This document shows positions 36,974-46,100 of a stretch of DNA of 64,000 nucleotides, one piece after another. A program made the position numbers and the translations under genes. The notes beneath the pieces were generated by a model. The model was not told the origin of the DNA. It was given only the letters and a program-made list of their open reading frames with translations, and made no database searches. The DNA is taken from assembly GCF_000423365.1 (NCBI RefSeq), contig NZ_KE384009.1, positions 62,338 to 126,337 on the forward strand. The letters are read 5' to 3'. The number at the start of each line of letters is the position of its first letter. Positions within the stretch are counted from its first letter, which is position 1. The stretch comes from Maritalea myrionectae DSM 19524 (GTDB lineage: Bacteria; Pseudomonadota; Alphaproteobacteria; Rhizobiales; Devosiaceae).

Positions 36974-36999
36974 CATGTGAGCGCCAAGGCGCCCACATG
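36974..36999 (-). repeat. Intercistronic hairpin between binding protein and permease genes
   Basis: CATGTGAGCGC and GCGCCCACATG pair over 11 bp (one G-U on the transcribed strand) in the 85-bp gap between the dppA-like and dppB-like genes. No U-run follows. It is placed to protect the abundant binding-protein messenger or partly stop transcription into the permease genes. Confidence 0.55.
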
Positions 37000-37042
37000 C
37001 CGAGGTTAGGGTCAGTGAGATGAAGACCCATAGGAGGAGGAC

Positions 37043-38623
37043 TTAGCGATCGATCCAGGTGGATGCGAACTCATTATTGCCCAATGGGGTTTGCACATAG
37101 CCCTGCACATCTGAGGACAAAGCGACCGCAAATGGCGTTTCATACATAAAGAGCAATGGTGCTGCTTCATTGTAGATGTCCTGCATCCGCGCATATTGTT
37201 CAGCGCGTTTTGCCGGGTCCATTTCCACATTGGAGGCTTCATAAAGGCTGTTGAACTCTTCATTGTTCCAGCCTGTGCCGACCGCTTTTGCTGTTGGGTA
37301 ATAGCCCAACCAGCCAGCCACCTGCGCCGGGTCGTTCACATCATTCACCCAGCCATAGGTGTGAATGTCGAACTCACCAGAGCGGTTTTTCGCGCCACGT
37401 GTGGGTCCATCGACCTGTTCCACATTCAAATCGATGCCGATCTGTGACCACATTTGCTGCAACGCACTTAAAATGATCGCGTCATCAGCCGAGCCTGCCA
37501 GAATGGTCAGGGTCAATTCGGTACCATCCGGCACACCCGCCTCGGCAATCAACGCTTTGGCTTTATCCAGATCATATTGATAGATCGGGCCATTATCAGT
37601 GGCCAATTGGGTGGTGGACGCCATCAAGCCAGATGAAACAGGCTTGCCTGCCCCTTGTAGCACCAATTGCACCAGCGCGTTCTTGTCTGTCGCATAGTTA
37701 AGCGCTTGACGCAGCTTCATATCCGCCAACGGATTGGCAGAACCATCGGCGCGGGTTTCGCGGGTGTTGATCGGCGAATAGATAATACGGGTGGACGGGA
37801 ACAGCTCCATATTGATGTTCTGATCCGCTTCCAATTCACCCACGCGGGCAAACGGGATAAATTCAGCGCCATCGACTTCACCAGCCTGCAGTTTCAAAAT
37901 GCGGGTCGCATCGTCGGGGATCACTAGGAAGTTGATGCCATCCATATAAGGCAAGGGTTCGCCATCTTCGCCTTCGCGCCAATAATGCGGGTTCGCCCCG
38001 AACTGCATCAAGGTGCCGCGCTGATGGGATTTCATCATGAAGGGACCGGACCCCACAAAGCCATCAATCGCGATGCTTTGAGCCTTTTCCTGATCCGTTT
38101 CACCGTTCGCTGCCTCAAACGCATCAGCCGAAACAATGGCGGTGTTGAACGTGGCCAACATCAAAACGATGGTTGGGTCGGGGCGGTTCAGCTTGATGGT
38201 GACTTGGTTGCCATCGGCGGTCACCTCGTCAATTGAACTCAGCAATCCAGCCCATGGGCTGAGATCGGCATCCGAGGCACGGGTAAGCGAGAAGACAACA
38301 TCTTTGCCCTCAATCGGCGTACCATCAGAGAACTTGATGCCGTCACGCAAGGTCAGCGTCACGCTTTGCCCGTCTTCAGCCACATCATAGCTTTCGGCCA
38401 AACCAGAGGTCACGGTTTTGCCGTCCGCCTCGGTGCGCAACAAAGTGTCGTAAAGGTTGGTGACCATCCAAATATCTGGATTGCGGTCAGCGTAAATTGG
38501 GTCGATCAGCGTGGAATCATCATAGCGCGCAAAGGTCAAAGACCCGCCGCGTTCAATGGCCATGCTGGGCACTGCTGAAAACATTGCGGCGGCAGCTACG
38601 GTCGCCATCAATAGTTTTTTCAT
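37043..38623 (-). CDS. Peptide ABC transporter substrate-binding protein (family 5)
   Basis: A 526-residue periplasmic binding protein with a signal peptide (about 1-22, ending PSMA) after the ATG at 38623, preceded by GGGAGG. SBP family 5 signatures include LTLRDGIKFSDGTPIEGKDVVFSLTR (about 85-110) and MKLRQALNYATDKNALV. It is the first gene of the A-B-C-D-F-aminopeptidase operon, which points to di- or oligopeptides as ligand; glutathione or nickel-type uses of this family cannot be excluded. Confidence 0.91.
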   Translation of the reverse strand: MKKLLMATVAAAAMFSAVPSMAIERGGSLTFARYDDSTLIDPIYADRNPDIWMVTNLYDTLLRTEADGKTVTSGLAESYDVAEDGQSVTLTLRDGIKFSDGTPIEGKDVVFSLTRASDADLSPWAGLLSSIDEVTADGNQVTIKLNRPDPTIVLMLATFNTAIVSADAFEAANGETDQEKAQSIAIDGFVGSGPFMMKSHQRGTLMQFGANPHYWREGEDGEPLPYMDGINFLVIPDDATRILKLQAGEVDGAEFIPFARVGELEADQNINMELFPSTRIIYSPINTRETRADGSANPLADMKLRQALNYATDKNALVQLVLQGAGKPVSSGLMASTTQLATDNGPIYQYDLDKAKALIAEAGVPDGTELTLTILAGSADDAIILSALQQMWSQIGIDLNVEQVDGPTRGAKNRSGEFDIHTYGWVNDVNDPAQVAGWLGYYPTAKAVGTGWNNEEFNSLYEASNVEMDPAKRAEQYARMQDIYNEAAPLLFMYETPFAVALSSDVQGYVQTPLGNNEFASTWIDR

Positions 38624-38719
38624 CCTAGTTTCCTCCCTCAGAGATGAATTTTGCACTATTGCAGATTGTATCCAATTCAAACTGACGACCTATTCTTATT
38701 TAGTCAAGCTAAAATTTAT

Positions 38720-38734
38720 TATAGTAATGCTATA
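38720..38734. promoter_or_regulatory. Candidate operator between the peptide operon and XRE-cupin gene
   Basis: TATAG-TAATG-CTATA, a dyad with 5-bp arms in an AT-rich stretch, lies midway between the divergent starts at 38623 and 38802. It is a plausible binding site for the XRE-cupin regulator. The arms are short, so the call is tentative. Confidence 0.3.
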
Positions 38735-38801
38735 GGACTTGTCTTTCGAGTGCTGCCGTTGCACATTGGCTTTTCAGCCGCGTTTTTCGAAAGGTCCCAC
38801 C

Positions 38802-39374
38802 GTGAGCAATTCCCGTCCCGAACCCAGCAATGAAGAAATCGGTTTTGCCATTCGGCGGCGCCGTAAAGCCTTGGGCAAAACGTTGGTGGATGTGGCCGAC
38901 GCCACCGAGCTGACGGTGGGCTTTATCTCGCAAGTGGAACGCGGCATCAGCGCGCCATCTCTGTCGTCCTTTATGCGGATTGCGCGGGTGCTGAACACCT
39001 CTATCGAGCAATTGCTGAATGTGAGCGAACCGTTTGAACCGCTCACCAAAGCTGATGAGCGTCAAAGTTATAGCTTGGGGGAAAATGGCCGTTGGTATGA
39101 AAAGCTCGGGCCAGGATTTTCGGGTGCCCTGTTTTACCCCTGCATCATTCATCGACCACCAGGGCATGTGGCGGAGAAGATGCAGCATAAGGGCGAAGTA
39201 TTTTGCTATTTGATATCCGGTGAACTGGAATATCATTTGGACGACAAGATCTATCATATGAAGCCCGGCGACACGATCCATCATGACACCACAGAACCAC
39301 ATTTCTCCAAGGTGGTGAGCGCTGAAGAAAGCGTTGAACTCTGGGTGAGCTCTCACCCCATGACCAGCCACTAG
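38802..39374 (+). CDS. XRE-family regulator with C-terminal cupin domain
   Basis: A 190-residue regulator with a GTG start after AAAGG. Residues about 15-70 form an XRE helix-turn-helix (LGKTLVDVADATELTVGFISQVERGISAPSL). Residues about 110-185 form a cupin sensor domain (HKGEVFCYLISGELEYHLDD; MKPGDTIHHDTTEPH). Such regulators control uptake and catabolic operons in response to small ligands. It is divergent from the peptide transporter operon and is the likely controller of it. Confidence 0.87.
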   Translation: MSNSRPEPSNEEIGFAIRRRRKALGKTLVDVADATELTVGFISQVERGISAPSLSSFMRIARVLNTSIEQLLNVSEPFEPLTKADERQSYSLGENGRWYEKLGPGFSGALFYPCIIHRPPGHVAEKMQHKGEVFCYLISGELEYHLDDKIYHMKPGDTIHHDTTEPHFSKVVSAEESVELWVSSHPMTSH

Positions 39375-39406
39375 GCCATCGATTATTCCCTTTTTCGGAA
39401 AGTCGG

Positions 39407-39443
39407 TTGACCCACTCAAATATATCAATTATTCATGATATAT
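39407..39443 (+). promoter_or_regulatory. ars promoter and operator overlapping the arsR start
   Basis: TTGACC at 39407-39412 has a weak -10 TATTCA at 39430-39435 after 17 bp. A dyad ATATATCA-N8-TGATATAT (39420-39443, perfect 8-bp arms) covers the -10 and runs into the arsR ATG at 39442. Transcription would start near the ATG itself. ArsR dimers bind such dyads, so this should be the arsenic-controlled operator. Confidence 0.55.
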
Positions 39444-39792
39444 GGATACAAACAAATCAACCCAGGCCTTTGCCGCCCTGAGCCAAGCCACCCGGCTTGA
39501 CGTGTTCCGCCTGCTGGTGAAAGCCGGTGAGGATGGGCTGTTGGCAGGGGAAATTGGCGAAAAGCTGCAGGTTAAGCAAAACACCATGTCGGCCAATCTT
39601 TCGGTGCTGCTGAATGCGGGCCTGGTGAAAAACCAGCGCGAGGGCCGCACTATTCGCTATTATGCGGATATGGATGGGGTCACCGCCATGCTTTCCTTTT
39701 TGCTGGAAGATTGTTGTGGTGGCCAGCCGCAATTATGCCAGCCATTTATTCAACAAATCACCTGTTCAACGGACAATTGCGATGACGCGTAA
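39442..39792 (+). CDS. arsR: ArsR family arsenic-responsive repressor
   Basis: A 116-residue winged-helix repressor (LSQATRLDVFRLLVKAGEDGL; KQNTMSANLSVLLNAGLV). C-terminal cysteines 91, 92 and 99 (EDCCGGQPQLC) match the C-terminal As(III) site of the AfArsR type, and not the helix-3 site of the E. coli plasmid repressor; Cys108 and Cys113 are further possible ligands. No ribosome site precedes the ATG, which lies at the predicted transcription start, so the gene may be leaderless. It overlaps arsC by 11 bp. Confidence 0.88.
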   Translation: MDTNKSTQAFAALSQATRLDVFRLLVKAGEDGLLAGEIGEKLQVKQNTMSANLSVLLNAGLVKNQREGRTIRYYADMDGVTAMLSFLLEDCCGGQPQLCQPFIQQITCSTDNCDDA

Positions 39793-40288
39793 AGCCGCTC
39801 ACATTCTCATTCTGTGCACGGGCAATTCAGCCCGTTCTATTTTGGCCGAAGGGCTGTTCAACCATCTCGGCGCCCCAGACTTTATTGCCTCTTCCGCCGG
39901 GTCGCAGCCCAAAGGCGCGCCGCACCCCCAAGCTCTAAAAACACTGGAAAAGCATAGGATCAATACAGGCTTTGCTCGATCTAAAAGCTGGGACGAGTTT
40001 GCCGGGGCCGATGCGCCAACGCTCGATTATATCATTACGGTTTGCGACAATGCCGCTGGCGAAACCTGCCCGATTTGGCCTGGCAAACCGACCACCGCCC
40101 ATTGGGGCATTCCAGATCCCGCCGCGGTGACCGCGCCGCCGAAGGCGGTCGAAGCTGCGTTTGATCTGGCCTATGACCAATTGCAAGCGCGGATTTCGCG
40201 GTTCCTAGCATTACCTTTCGATCAGCTTGACCCCACTGCATTAAAACAAGAAATGATGGCCATCGGCCAGATGAAAGAGGACGCATAA
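39782..40288 (+). CDS. arsC: Arsenate reductase, low-molecular-weight phosphatase type
   Basis: A 168-residue protein of the LMW protein tyrosine phosphatase-like ArsC family. The P-loop CTGNSARS (Cys12, a CX5R motif) is the catalytic site, and DYIITVCDNAAGETCPIWPG carries the additional cysteines. It reduces As(V) to As(III) in the cytoplasm, using thioredoxin or a related donor. The ATG at 39782 lies inside the end of arsR. As(III) produced is exported by the next gene product. Confidence 0.9.
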   Translation: MTRKAAHILILCTGNSARSILAEGLFNHLGAPDFIASSAGSQPKGAPHPQALKTLEKHRINTGFARSKSWDEFAGADAPTLDYIITVCDNAAGETCPIWPGKPTTAHWGIPDPAAVTAPPKAVEAAFDLAYDQLQARISRFLALPFDQLDPTALKQEMMAIGQMKEDA

Positions 40289-41350
40289 ATGTCATCCCCA
40301 AAGCAAACCACCGCCGCGCCGGGCGGCATTGGCACCTTTGAAAAATACCTCTCCATCTGGGTCGCCCTCGCCATCATTGTCGGCATCGGTCTTGGGCAAG
40401 TGATGCCCGGATTGGTGCAGTTTCTGGCGCAGTTGGAAGTGGCCAAAGTCAATCTGCCTGTGGCGATTTTGATTTGGGCGATGGTTTATCCGATGATGGT
40501 ATCGGTCGATTTCAGCTCCATCAAAGATGTGGCGAAAGAACCGAAGGGCCTAGCGATCACCTTGGTGGTGAACTGGCTAATCAAGCCCTTCACCATGGCG
40601 CTGTTGGGCGTCGTCTTTTTCAAATATATCTTTGCGGCCTTCATCCCCCCTGCCGAAGCTGATGGCTATATTGCCGGGCTGATTTTGTTGGGCGCCGCGC
40701 CCTGCACTGCCATGGTGTTTGTGTGGTCCCACCTCACCAAGGGCGATGCGAACTACACTTTGGTGCAAGTCAGCGTCAATGATCTCATTATGATCTTCGC
40801 CTATGCCCCCATCGTGGCGGTGCTGTTGGGCGTCACCAATATTCCCGTGCCGTGGGACACGCTGGTGTTGAGCGTGGTGCTTTATGTGCTGGTGCCGCTT
40901 GTGGCGGGTTATCTCACCCGCAAAGCGCTGATCGCCCGCGCGCATAGTGTTGCTGCCGTTGATGAGTTCACCGCCAAACTCAAGCCCGCCTCCATTGCCG
41001 GGCTGTTGGCCACCGTGGTGCTGTTATTCGGCTTTCAGGGCGATGTTATTTTGGCCAACCCCCTGTTGATCCTGTTGATCGCCATTCCCTTGTTGCTGCA
41101 ATCCTATGGCATTTTTGCAGTAGCCTATCTGGCCGCATGGAAAATGAAGGTACCCTTCCGCATCGCCGCGCCCTGTGCCCTCATCGGCACCTCCAACTTT
41201 TTTGAGCTGGCGGTCGCGGTCGCCATTGGCCTGTTCGGCCTCAATTCCGGCGCGGCCCTCGCAACCGTGGTCGGCGTGTTGGTGGAAGTGCCGGTGATGC
41301 TGTCACTCGTCGCCCTGGCCAACCGCACCAAGCAACATTTCCCCGGATAA
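40289..41350 (+). CDS. arsB: Arsenite efflux permease, ACR3 family
   Basis: A 353-residue inner-membrane protein with about ten hydrophobic segments. Signatures include [18 protein letters not shown] and [20 protein letters not shown], with the conserved cysteine in TM4 needed for As(III) transport in ACR3 proteins. It starts immediately after the arsC stop codon. Length and motifs are typical of ACR3, not the larger 12-TM ArsB family. Confidence 0.92.
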   Translation: MSSPKQTTAAPGGIGTFEKYLSIWVALAIIVGIGLGQVMPGLVQFLAQLEVAKVNLPVAILIWAMVYPMMVSVDFSSIKDVAKEPKGLAITLVVNWLIKPFTMALLGVVFFKYIFAAFIPPAEADGYIAGLILLGAAPCTAMVFVWSHLTKGDANYTLVQVSVNDLIMIFAYAPIVAVLLGVTNIPVPWDTLVLSVVLYVLVPLVAGYLTRKALIARAHSVAAVDEFTAKLKPASIAGLLATVVLLFGFQGDVILANPLLILLIAIPLLLQSYGIFAVAYLAAWKMKVPFRIAAPCALIGTSNFFELAVAVAIGLFGLNSGAALATVVGVLVEVPVMLSLVALANRTKQHFPG

Positions 41351-41357
41351 CAACCCA

Positions 41358-42080
41358 ATGACCGATCCAAAACCCGATATGCCCAATCTGGTCGCCGACC
41401 AGCTGCACCCGATTGACCACAGCAAATTGTTCGCGGCCCAGCCCGCCCATCCAGTGCGCGTGCTGATGCTCTATGGTTCTTTGCGCCAACGTTCCTTCTC
41501 CCGGCTTCTGACCGAGGAAGCGGCGCGGATATTGGAAGCCTTAGGTGCGGAAGTGAAACTCTTCAATCCCAAAGGTCTCCCGCTGGTGGATGAAGACAAT
41601 GTAGAGCATGAAAAGGTGCAGGAGTTGCGCGAACTCTCGCTTTGGTCAGAAGCGCAAGTCTGGTGCTCGCCGGAGCGGCACGGCAATATGACCGGGCTGA
41701 TGAAAACCCAGATCGACTGGCTCCCCCTCGCCCCCATCGGTGGCGTGCGCCCCACCCAGGGCCGCACCTTGGCATTGATGCAGGTCTGCGGCGGCTCGCA
41801 AAGTTTCAACACCGTCAATCAAATGCGGGTGCTGGGCCGGTGGATGCGCATGATCACCATCCCCAACCAATCCTCGGTCCCCAAAGCCTTCAATGAGTTC
41901 GACGAAGCGGGCCGCATGTTCCCCTCCCCTTATTACAATCGGGTCGTGGACGTGATGGAAGAATTGATGAAATTCACCCTCCTCACCCGCGGCACAGCCG
42001 ACTATCTCGTTGACCGTTATTCCGAGCGCGTGGAAAGCGCGGAAGAGCTTTCAAAACGGGTGAATATGAAGGCGATTTAG
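41358..42080 (+). CDS. arsH: ArsH NADPH-dependent FMN flavoprotein
   Basis: A 240-residue flavodoxin-like reductase with FMN-binding [14 protein letters not shown] near 36-49 and the conserved [23 protein letters not shown] near 95-117. ArsH oxidises trivalent methylated and aromatic arsenicals to less toxic pentavalent forms. It starts 7 bp after the ACR3 gene and completes the arsRC-acr3-arsH operon. No arsM methyltransferase is present here. Confidence 0.92.
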   Translation: MTDPKPDMPNLVADQLHPIDHSKLFAAQPAHPVRVLMLYGSLRQRSFSRLLTEEAARILEALGAEVKLFNPKGLPLVDEDNVEHEKVQELRELSLWSEAQVWCSPERHGNMTGLMKTQIDWLPLAPIGGVRPTQGRTLALMQVCGGSQSFNTVNQMRVLGRWMRMITIPNQSSVPKAFNEFDEAGRMFPSPYYNRVVDVMEELMKFTLLTRGTADYLVDRYSERVESAEELSKRVNMKAI

Positions 42081-42097
42081 GGGAATTTTGGTCGCCG

Positions 42098-42640
42098 CTA
42101 GACGGCATCAAATCGCATCAAAAAGCCTTGGAAAAACTTAGCCGGAATGCGGAGGACAACAGCTCCGTTCCGACCACTTATCTCGCCTAAAAAACCCGTT
42201 TTGGCATATTGGCGCAATTGACCCTGCGTCAGGTGAATGGCGATGCTTTCACTTATGTTGCACCCATCTTGTGAGCAGCTTCTAACGTTGCGGCTTAACA
42301 CCGTGACGTCCAAAGCCTTGCCTTCGCTATGCGCCGCGTCAAAAAACACCCAATTGTCCAACAAGGGAAAGGTCACATAAATTTGTGCTGACTTAAACGC
42401 GTTGGACTCAGACTTTCGCCACCCCCTTAGTAAGTAGAGAATGTCATTATTCTTGGTCCTTAAATAGACGGGTTTGGTCCCGAACTTCTTCAATCCGCTA
42501 TGCGGGTTCACTTCGGTCGTTACACTCATCGCCACCGGCTCGGGACTAGAAATATCTCTGAGCGTCATTTCGTTGAGTGAGGTGCACGCGGTGAGGGGAA
42601 CAGTCACAAGCAAGCCGAGAAGTACGGTCAAAAGTCTCAT
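42098..42640 (-). CDS. Predicted lipoprotein of unknown function
   Basis: A 180-residue protein with a lipoprotein signal peptide; the lipobox LTAC places the lipidated cysteine at about residue 19. The rest is mixed alpha/beta with a hydrophobic core and a second Cys pair (CSQDGC) likely to form a disulfide. I do not recognise the family. The ATG at 42640 is preferred to a TTG four codons upstream. It is convergent with arsH with an 18-bp gap and has no operon partner. Confidence 0.65.
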   Translation of the reverse strand: MRLLTVLLGLLVTVPLTACTSLNEMTLRDISSPEPVAMSVTTEVNPHSGLKKFGTKPVYLRTKNNDILYLLRGWRKSESNAFKSAQIYVTFPLLDNWVFFDAAHSEGKALDVTVLSRNVRSCSQDGCNISESIAIHLTQGQLRQYAKTGFLGEISGRNGAVVLRIPAKFFQGFLMRFDAV

Positions 42641-42805
42641 AAAATGTCTCAATAAAATTCAAAAAAATCGTGGTCGTAAAAAGGGTGCAGCCCAAATGCT
42701 TCAAAATATTGCTGAGAAGTATCAATCATCGCGCCGCATTTGTCGATATGGGCCGGCAAAGACACGCGTCGACCCCTTACCGTCTATCAGTTGTTCAGCG
42801 ACTTC

Positions 42806-43777
42806 TTACGCCCCAGCCTGCGGCCATGCGGACAGGTCGGGCTGGATCGCATCCAGCTTTTTCATTTCTGCAAAGATTTGCTCGCGGACCCAGCGGTGGG
42901 CTGGGTTGTTGGTGGAGCGTTTGTGCCAGACGCCGACAATTTTGACGACGGGGACATGCATGGGCGGCACAAAAATGTCGAGCTGCATCTGATCGGCCCA
43001 TTTTTGACCCAACTGCCAGGGAATCAGCGCGATCATATCGCTTTCGCTCACCACGCGGCAGACGCCGGAAAAAACCTGCAAGGTCATGCCCACCTTTCGC
43101 GTGCGGCCAAGTTTGGCCAAGGCGGCATCGCCCATGGCGGAGGAGTTGCCTTCTGGCGAAAACAGGGCATGTCGCAGCGCACAGAATAAATCCAGCGGCA
43201 TCAATTCGCCGGCTTTAATGTTGGCTTTTTGAAGCGCAGGGTGATTTCGCCTTGCGATCACGGCGAAGGCCGAGTGAAACAGAAACTCTTTTTCTGCCCA
43301 GTTGCCCACGGTTTCATCTGGAATTAATGCCAAATCGGAACTGCCCTGCTCCACCGTTTGAATATAGCGATCGGGCACCAAATCAATCAATTTGGGTTGT
43401 ATGTTAGGAGCGGCACTTGCCATATCGTTGGCGAGGACCGGCATCAAAAGCTCAGCAAAAAAATCAGACGCGGCAATGCGGAAATCCATATGCTCCGCGG
43501 AAGGGTCAAAAGATTTCGGTTGCGCGAACAGCGCTTCAAGCCGATCCAGCTCCTCCCGCAAGGGCAACGCAATTTTCTGCGCATAGTCGGTGGGCACCAG
43601 TCGGTTGCCCCGACGAATAAACAATTGATCATCAAGCGTATGCCGCAAGCGCGACAGCGCACTGGAGACCGCTGATTGCGACAAGTTCAGTTTTTGCGCC
43701 GCCTTCACCGTGGATTGCTCGCGCAACAGCGCGTCCAACACCCGCATCAAATTCAGATCAAAAGTCGCGAAATTCAT
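42806..43777 (-). CDS. LysR family transcriptional regulator (NodD-like group)
   Basis: A 323-residue regulator with an N-terminal LysR helix-turn-helix (FDLNLMRVLDALLREQSTVKAAQKLNLSQSAVSSALSRLRH) and a LysR substrate-binding domain from about 95. The phrasing of the HTH matches the NodD/LinR-like group of alphaproteobacteria. It diverges from a small membrane protein and a GST, and a clear dyad lies in the shared promoter. The inducer is unknown. Confidence 0.88.
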   Translation of the reverse strand: MNFATFDLNLMRVLDALLREQSTVKAAQKLNLSQSAVSSALSRLRHTLDDQLFIRRGNRLVPTDYAQKIALPLREELDRLEALFAQPKSFDPSAEHMDFRIAASDFFAELLMPVLANDMASAAPNIQPKLIDLVPDRYIQTVEQGSSDLALIPDETVGNWAEKEFLFHSAFAVIARRNHPALQKANIKAGELMPLDLFCALRHALFSPEGNSSAMGDAALAKLGRTRKVGMTLQVFSGVCRVVSESDMIALIPWQLGQKWADQMQLDIFVPPMHVPVVKIVGVWHKRSTNNPAHRWVREQIFAEMKKLDAIQPDLSAWPQAGA

Positions 43778-43791
43778 CTGATCAATAACCT

Positions 43792-43819
43792 AAATAAGCA
43801 AAATCAATTTGGCTTATTT
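43792..43819. promoter_or_regulatory. LysR-type dyad between divergent genes
   Basis: AAATAAGC and GCTTATTT are perfect 8-bp inverted arms separated by 12 bp, 15 bp upstream of the LysR start and about 60 bp before the divergent membrane protein gene. This is the usual size and placement of a LysR recognition site. It is the strongest operator candidate for the adjacent regulator. Confidence 0.6.
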
Positions 43820-43881
43820 TAGCGTCAGTTTTAACAATTGGGCAATGGGAGAGCTCTGGTTCAGAAAATGGAGGAGGAAGA

Positions 43882-44259
43882 ATGAGAGATTTATCAAAAT
43901 GGTTTTTTGCCGCAGGCGCGCTTTGTGCGCTGGCGGGCATGGCATGGGGCATTCAAATGTCTGCCACCCATGATCACACCCTGTCGCCTGCCCATGGGCA
44001 CTTGAACCTGATCGGTTTTGTCACGCTCACAATTTACGGCATTTATTACGCGCTAACGCCCGGTGCCGCCCAAACAAAACTCGCGCCCATCCATTTGGGC
44101 ATCAGCCTGTTGGCGGTGATCATCTTGGTGCCCGGCATTGCCATGGCCATCAGCGGCGCGGGGGAAACTTTGGCTAAGGTGGGGTCAATTGTCACCATTG
44201 CCACAATGGGCCTATTCATCTTTATGATCCTGCGTCATGGTGTGGGCGTAAAGCAATAA
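43882..44259 (+). CDS. Small membrane protein, four predicted helices
   Basis: A 125-residue inner-membrane protein with four hydrophobic segments and a GGAGGAGG ribosome site. Conserved-looking histidines lie at THDHTLSPAHGHLNLIGF, a pattern that recalls small relatives of heme-copper oxidase subunit I or NnrS-like proteins, but the assignment is not secure. It precedes a GST gene by 23 bp and is divergent from a LysR regulator that probably controls both. Confidence 0.7.
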   Translation: MRDLSKWFFAAGALCALAGMAWGIQMSATHDHTLSPAHGHLNLIGFVTLTIYGIYYALTPGAAQTKLAPIHLGISLLAVIILVPGIAMAISGAGETLAKVGSIVTIATMGLFIFMILRHGVGVKQ

Positions 44260-44282
44260 ACCAATCGAAAAGGACAGACCAA

Positions 44283-45083
44283 ATGAGCCAAAAGATCAAC
44301 GTGTACCACATTCCGGTTTGTCCTTTTTCCCAACGGCTTGAAATCTTGCTGGACCTAAAAGGTCAGCAAGACGCAGTTGACTTTCATGTGGTGGACATCA
44401 CCAAGCCGCGCGACCCGGAATTGCTGGCCAAAACGCGCGGCACAACATCCCTCCCCGTTTTGGAAACGGCGGATGGGGACATCTTGAAAGAAAGCCTGGT
44501 GATCCTGCGCTATCTGGACGAAGTGATCGGGGACAAGCCGATACGCCAGCAAGATCCGCTGCGCCATGCGGTTGAAAATATGCTGATTGCCTTTGAAGGG
44601 CCGTTGACCATGACCGGCTATATGATGGTGATGAACCAGAAGCCTGACGAGCGGCAATCCTATATCGATAAAATGCTCAGCCATTATCGCACGCTAAACG
44701 ATTTTCTGGCCCATCATAGCCCCAACAACACTTTCCTTTTTGAAGAGTTTGGGCTGGCGGAAGCCGTCTATACGCCACTGTTTATGCGGTTCTGGTTTCT
44801 GGACTATTTTGAGGATTTCGACATCCCGCAAACAGAAGAGTTTGCCCGGCTGTTAAAATTGCGCAATGCCTGCGTTGCTCACGCGGCGACACAACAGGTC
44901 AGCCGCGAAGAAATTGTGAAACTCTATTATGATTACGCCTTGGGGGCCGGCAATGGGGCGCTGTTGGCGGGACGTGAGAAATCGAGCTTTGCGTTTACGC
45001 CCGATTGGCGCGATCGGCCGTGGCCGCCAAAGGATAAATATGCGCATCGCGCGAGTGATCAGGAATTGGGCCTGACAGCCTGA
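44283..45083 (+). CDS. Glutathione S-transferase family protein
   Basis: A 266-residue cytosolic protein with an N-terminal thioredoxin-fold GST domain. The active-site segment VCPFSQRLEILLDLKG carries a cysteine near residue 13, as in omega, beta and related classes, and TSLPVLETADGDILKESLVILRYLDE is the glutathione-binding stretch. A helical C-terminal domain follows from about 95. The substrate is unknown. It probably forms an operon with the preceding membrane protein. Confidence 0.85.
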   Translation: MSQKINVYHIPVCPFSQRLEILLDLKGQQDAVDFHVVDITKPRDPELLAKTRGTTSLPVLETADGDILKESLVILRYLDEVIGDKPIRQQDPLRHAVENMLIAFEGPLTMTGYMMVMNQKPDERQSYIDKMLSHYRTLNDFLAHHSPNNTFLFEEFGLAEAVYTPLFMRFWFLDYFEDFDIPQTEEFARLLKLRNACVAHAATQQVSREEIVKLYYDYALGAGNGALLAGREKSSFAFTPDWRDRPWPPKDKYAHRASDQELGLTA

Positions 45084-45086
45084 TTG

Positions 45087-45995
45087 TTACTTGCTGAGCA
45101 GTTTGGCGGCTTCCTCGCGCAACACTTGCGCCAGTGCCCCGCTTTTTTGGCTGGCCGTGCTGCGGTGTGGTTCCACGAGGGCAATATCCCGCTGAGCCCG
45201 GGCAACATCAATCCGGCGCAGCCGGACATCCGTGCCGCGTTGGGCTTCAGTTTTGGTGTAGATTTCGGGCAAAATCGCCACCCCCACCCCAGCGGCGGCC
45301 ATGGCGCGGATCGCGTCCAAACTGGTGCCTTCATATTCGTCAGAGAGATGTCCACCCACCTGCCCGGCCAATCCCGCCACAATGTGCGACAGCCTATGTT
45401 GCGGGCCAAGCGTCAAAAAGGTGCGGTTGGCCAGCTTATCCAACCGGATCGCCGCCCCGCTTTTCGCCAGCGGATCATCAAGCGCCAGCGCCGCCCACAA
45501 ACGCTCTTTAAACAAGGGCGTGGCCAACCCGGAAGCATGATCTTCCGGCGTGGAAATGATCATATCCAACCGCCCCGAGCGCAGGCCCTCATCCAGGTCC
45601 CGCGTGCTTTCTTCGCGCACCACAAGCCGCAAATCCTGATAATCTGAGTGCAGCCGCTTCACCACATTGGGCAGCAAATAGGGGCTGATCGAGGGCAGAA
45701 CGCCCAGGCGCAATCGGCCCACAAAGGCCCCTCCCCCGCTCGCCGCCGCCCGCAAATCCGCCAAATCGCGCAAGATAAGCCGCGCCCGGCGCACAATTTC
45801 ACGCCCCTCTTCAGTGGGTGTCGCCCCGCGTCGATCCCGATGAAACAACGCCACCCCCAGGTCAGCCTCCACTTCCGCCAATTGCGCTGAAAGGCTGGGC
45901 TGGCTCACATGCAGCTTGGCCGCCGCCGCGCCAATGCGCCCCACATCAGCAACCGTCACAATATATTCGAGCTGGCGAATGGTCGGCCTTACCAT
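45087..45995 (-). CDS. LysR family transcriptional regulator (OxyR-like)
   Basis: A 302-residue LysR regulator. The HTH reads IRQLEYIVTVADVGRIGAAAAKLHVSQPSLSAQLAEVEADLGVALF, and the ligand domain starts near 90. HTH phrasing resembles OxyR, but no OxyR-type redox cysteine pair is apparent, so peroxide sensing is not supported. It diverges from an SbtA-like transporter and its start codon overlaps an ATAG-N7-CTAT site, indicating autoregulation. It is convergent with the GST gene, 3 bp apart. Confidence 0.88.
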   Translation of the reverse strand: MVRPTIRQLEYIVTVADVGRIGAAAAKLHVSQPSLSAQLAEVEADLGVALFHRDRRGATPTEEGREIVRRARLILRDLADLRAAASGGGAFVGRLRLGVLPSISPYLLPNVVKRLHSDYQDLRLVVREESTRDLDEGLRSGRLDMIISTPEDHASGLATPLFKERLWAALALDDPLAKSGAAIRLDKLANRTFLTLGPQHRLSHIVAGLAGQVGGHLSDEYEGTSLDAIRAMAAAGVGVAILPEIYTKTEAQRGTDVRLRRIDVARAQRDIALVEPHRSTASQKSGALAQVLREEAAKLLSK

Positions 45996-46008
45996 AGCTT
46001 CATCCTAT
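45994..46008. promoter_or_regulatory. ATAG-N7-CTAT LysR/OxyR-type site
   Basis: ATAGCTTCATCCTAT matches the T-N11-A dyad form (ATAG-N7-CTAT) used by OxyR-type LysR proteins. It overlaps the LysR start codon and lies about 95 bp upstream of the SbtA-like gene. It fits the divergent regulator-target arrangement; recognition by the adjacent regulator is inferred. Confidence 0.5.
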
Positions 46009-46100
46009 GCATATCAACGTTTATATATATTTGTAATTATATCCCAACTCCGTCAAGAGCAGGACCGGTTCAAATCCGCCCCCTCTTGAAAGGAGAATTG

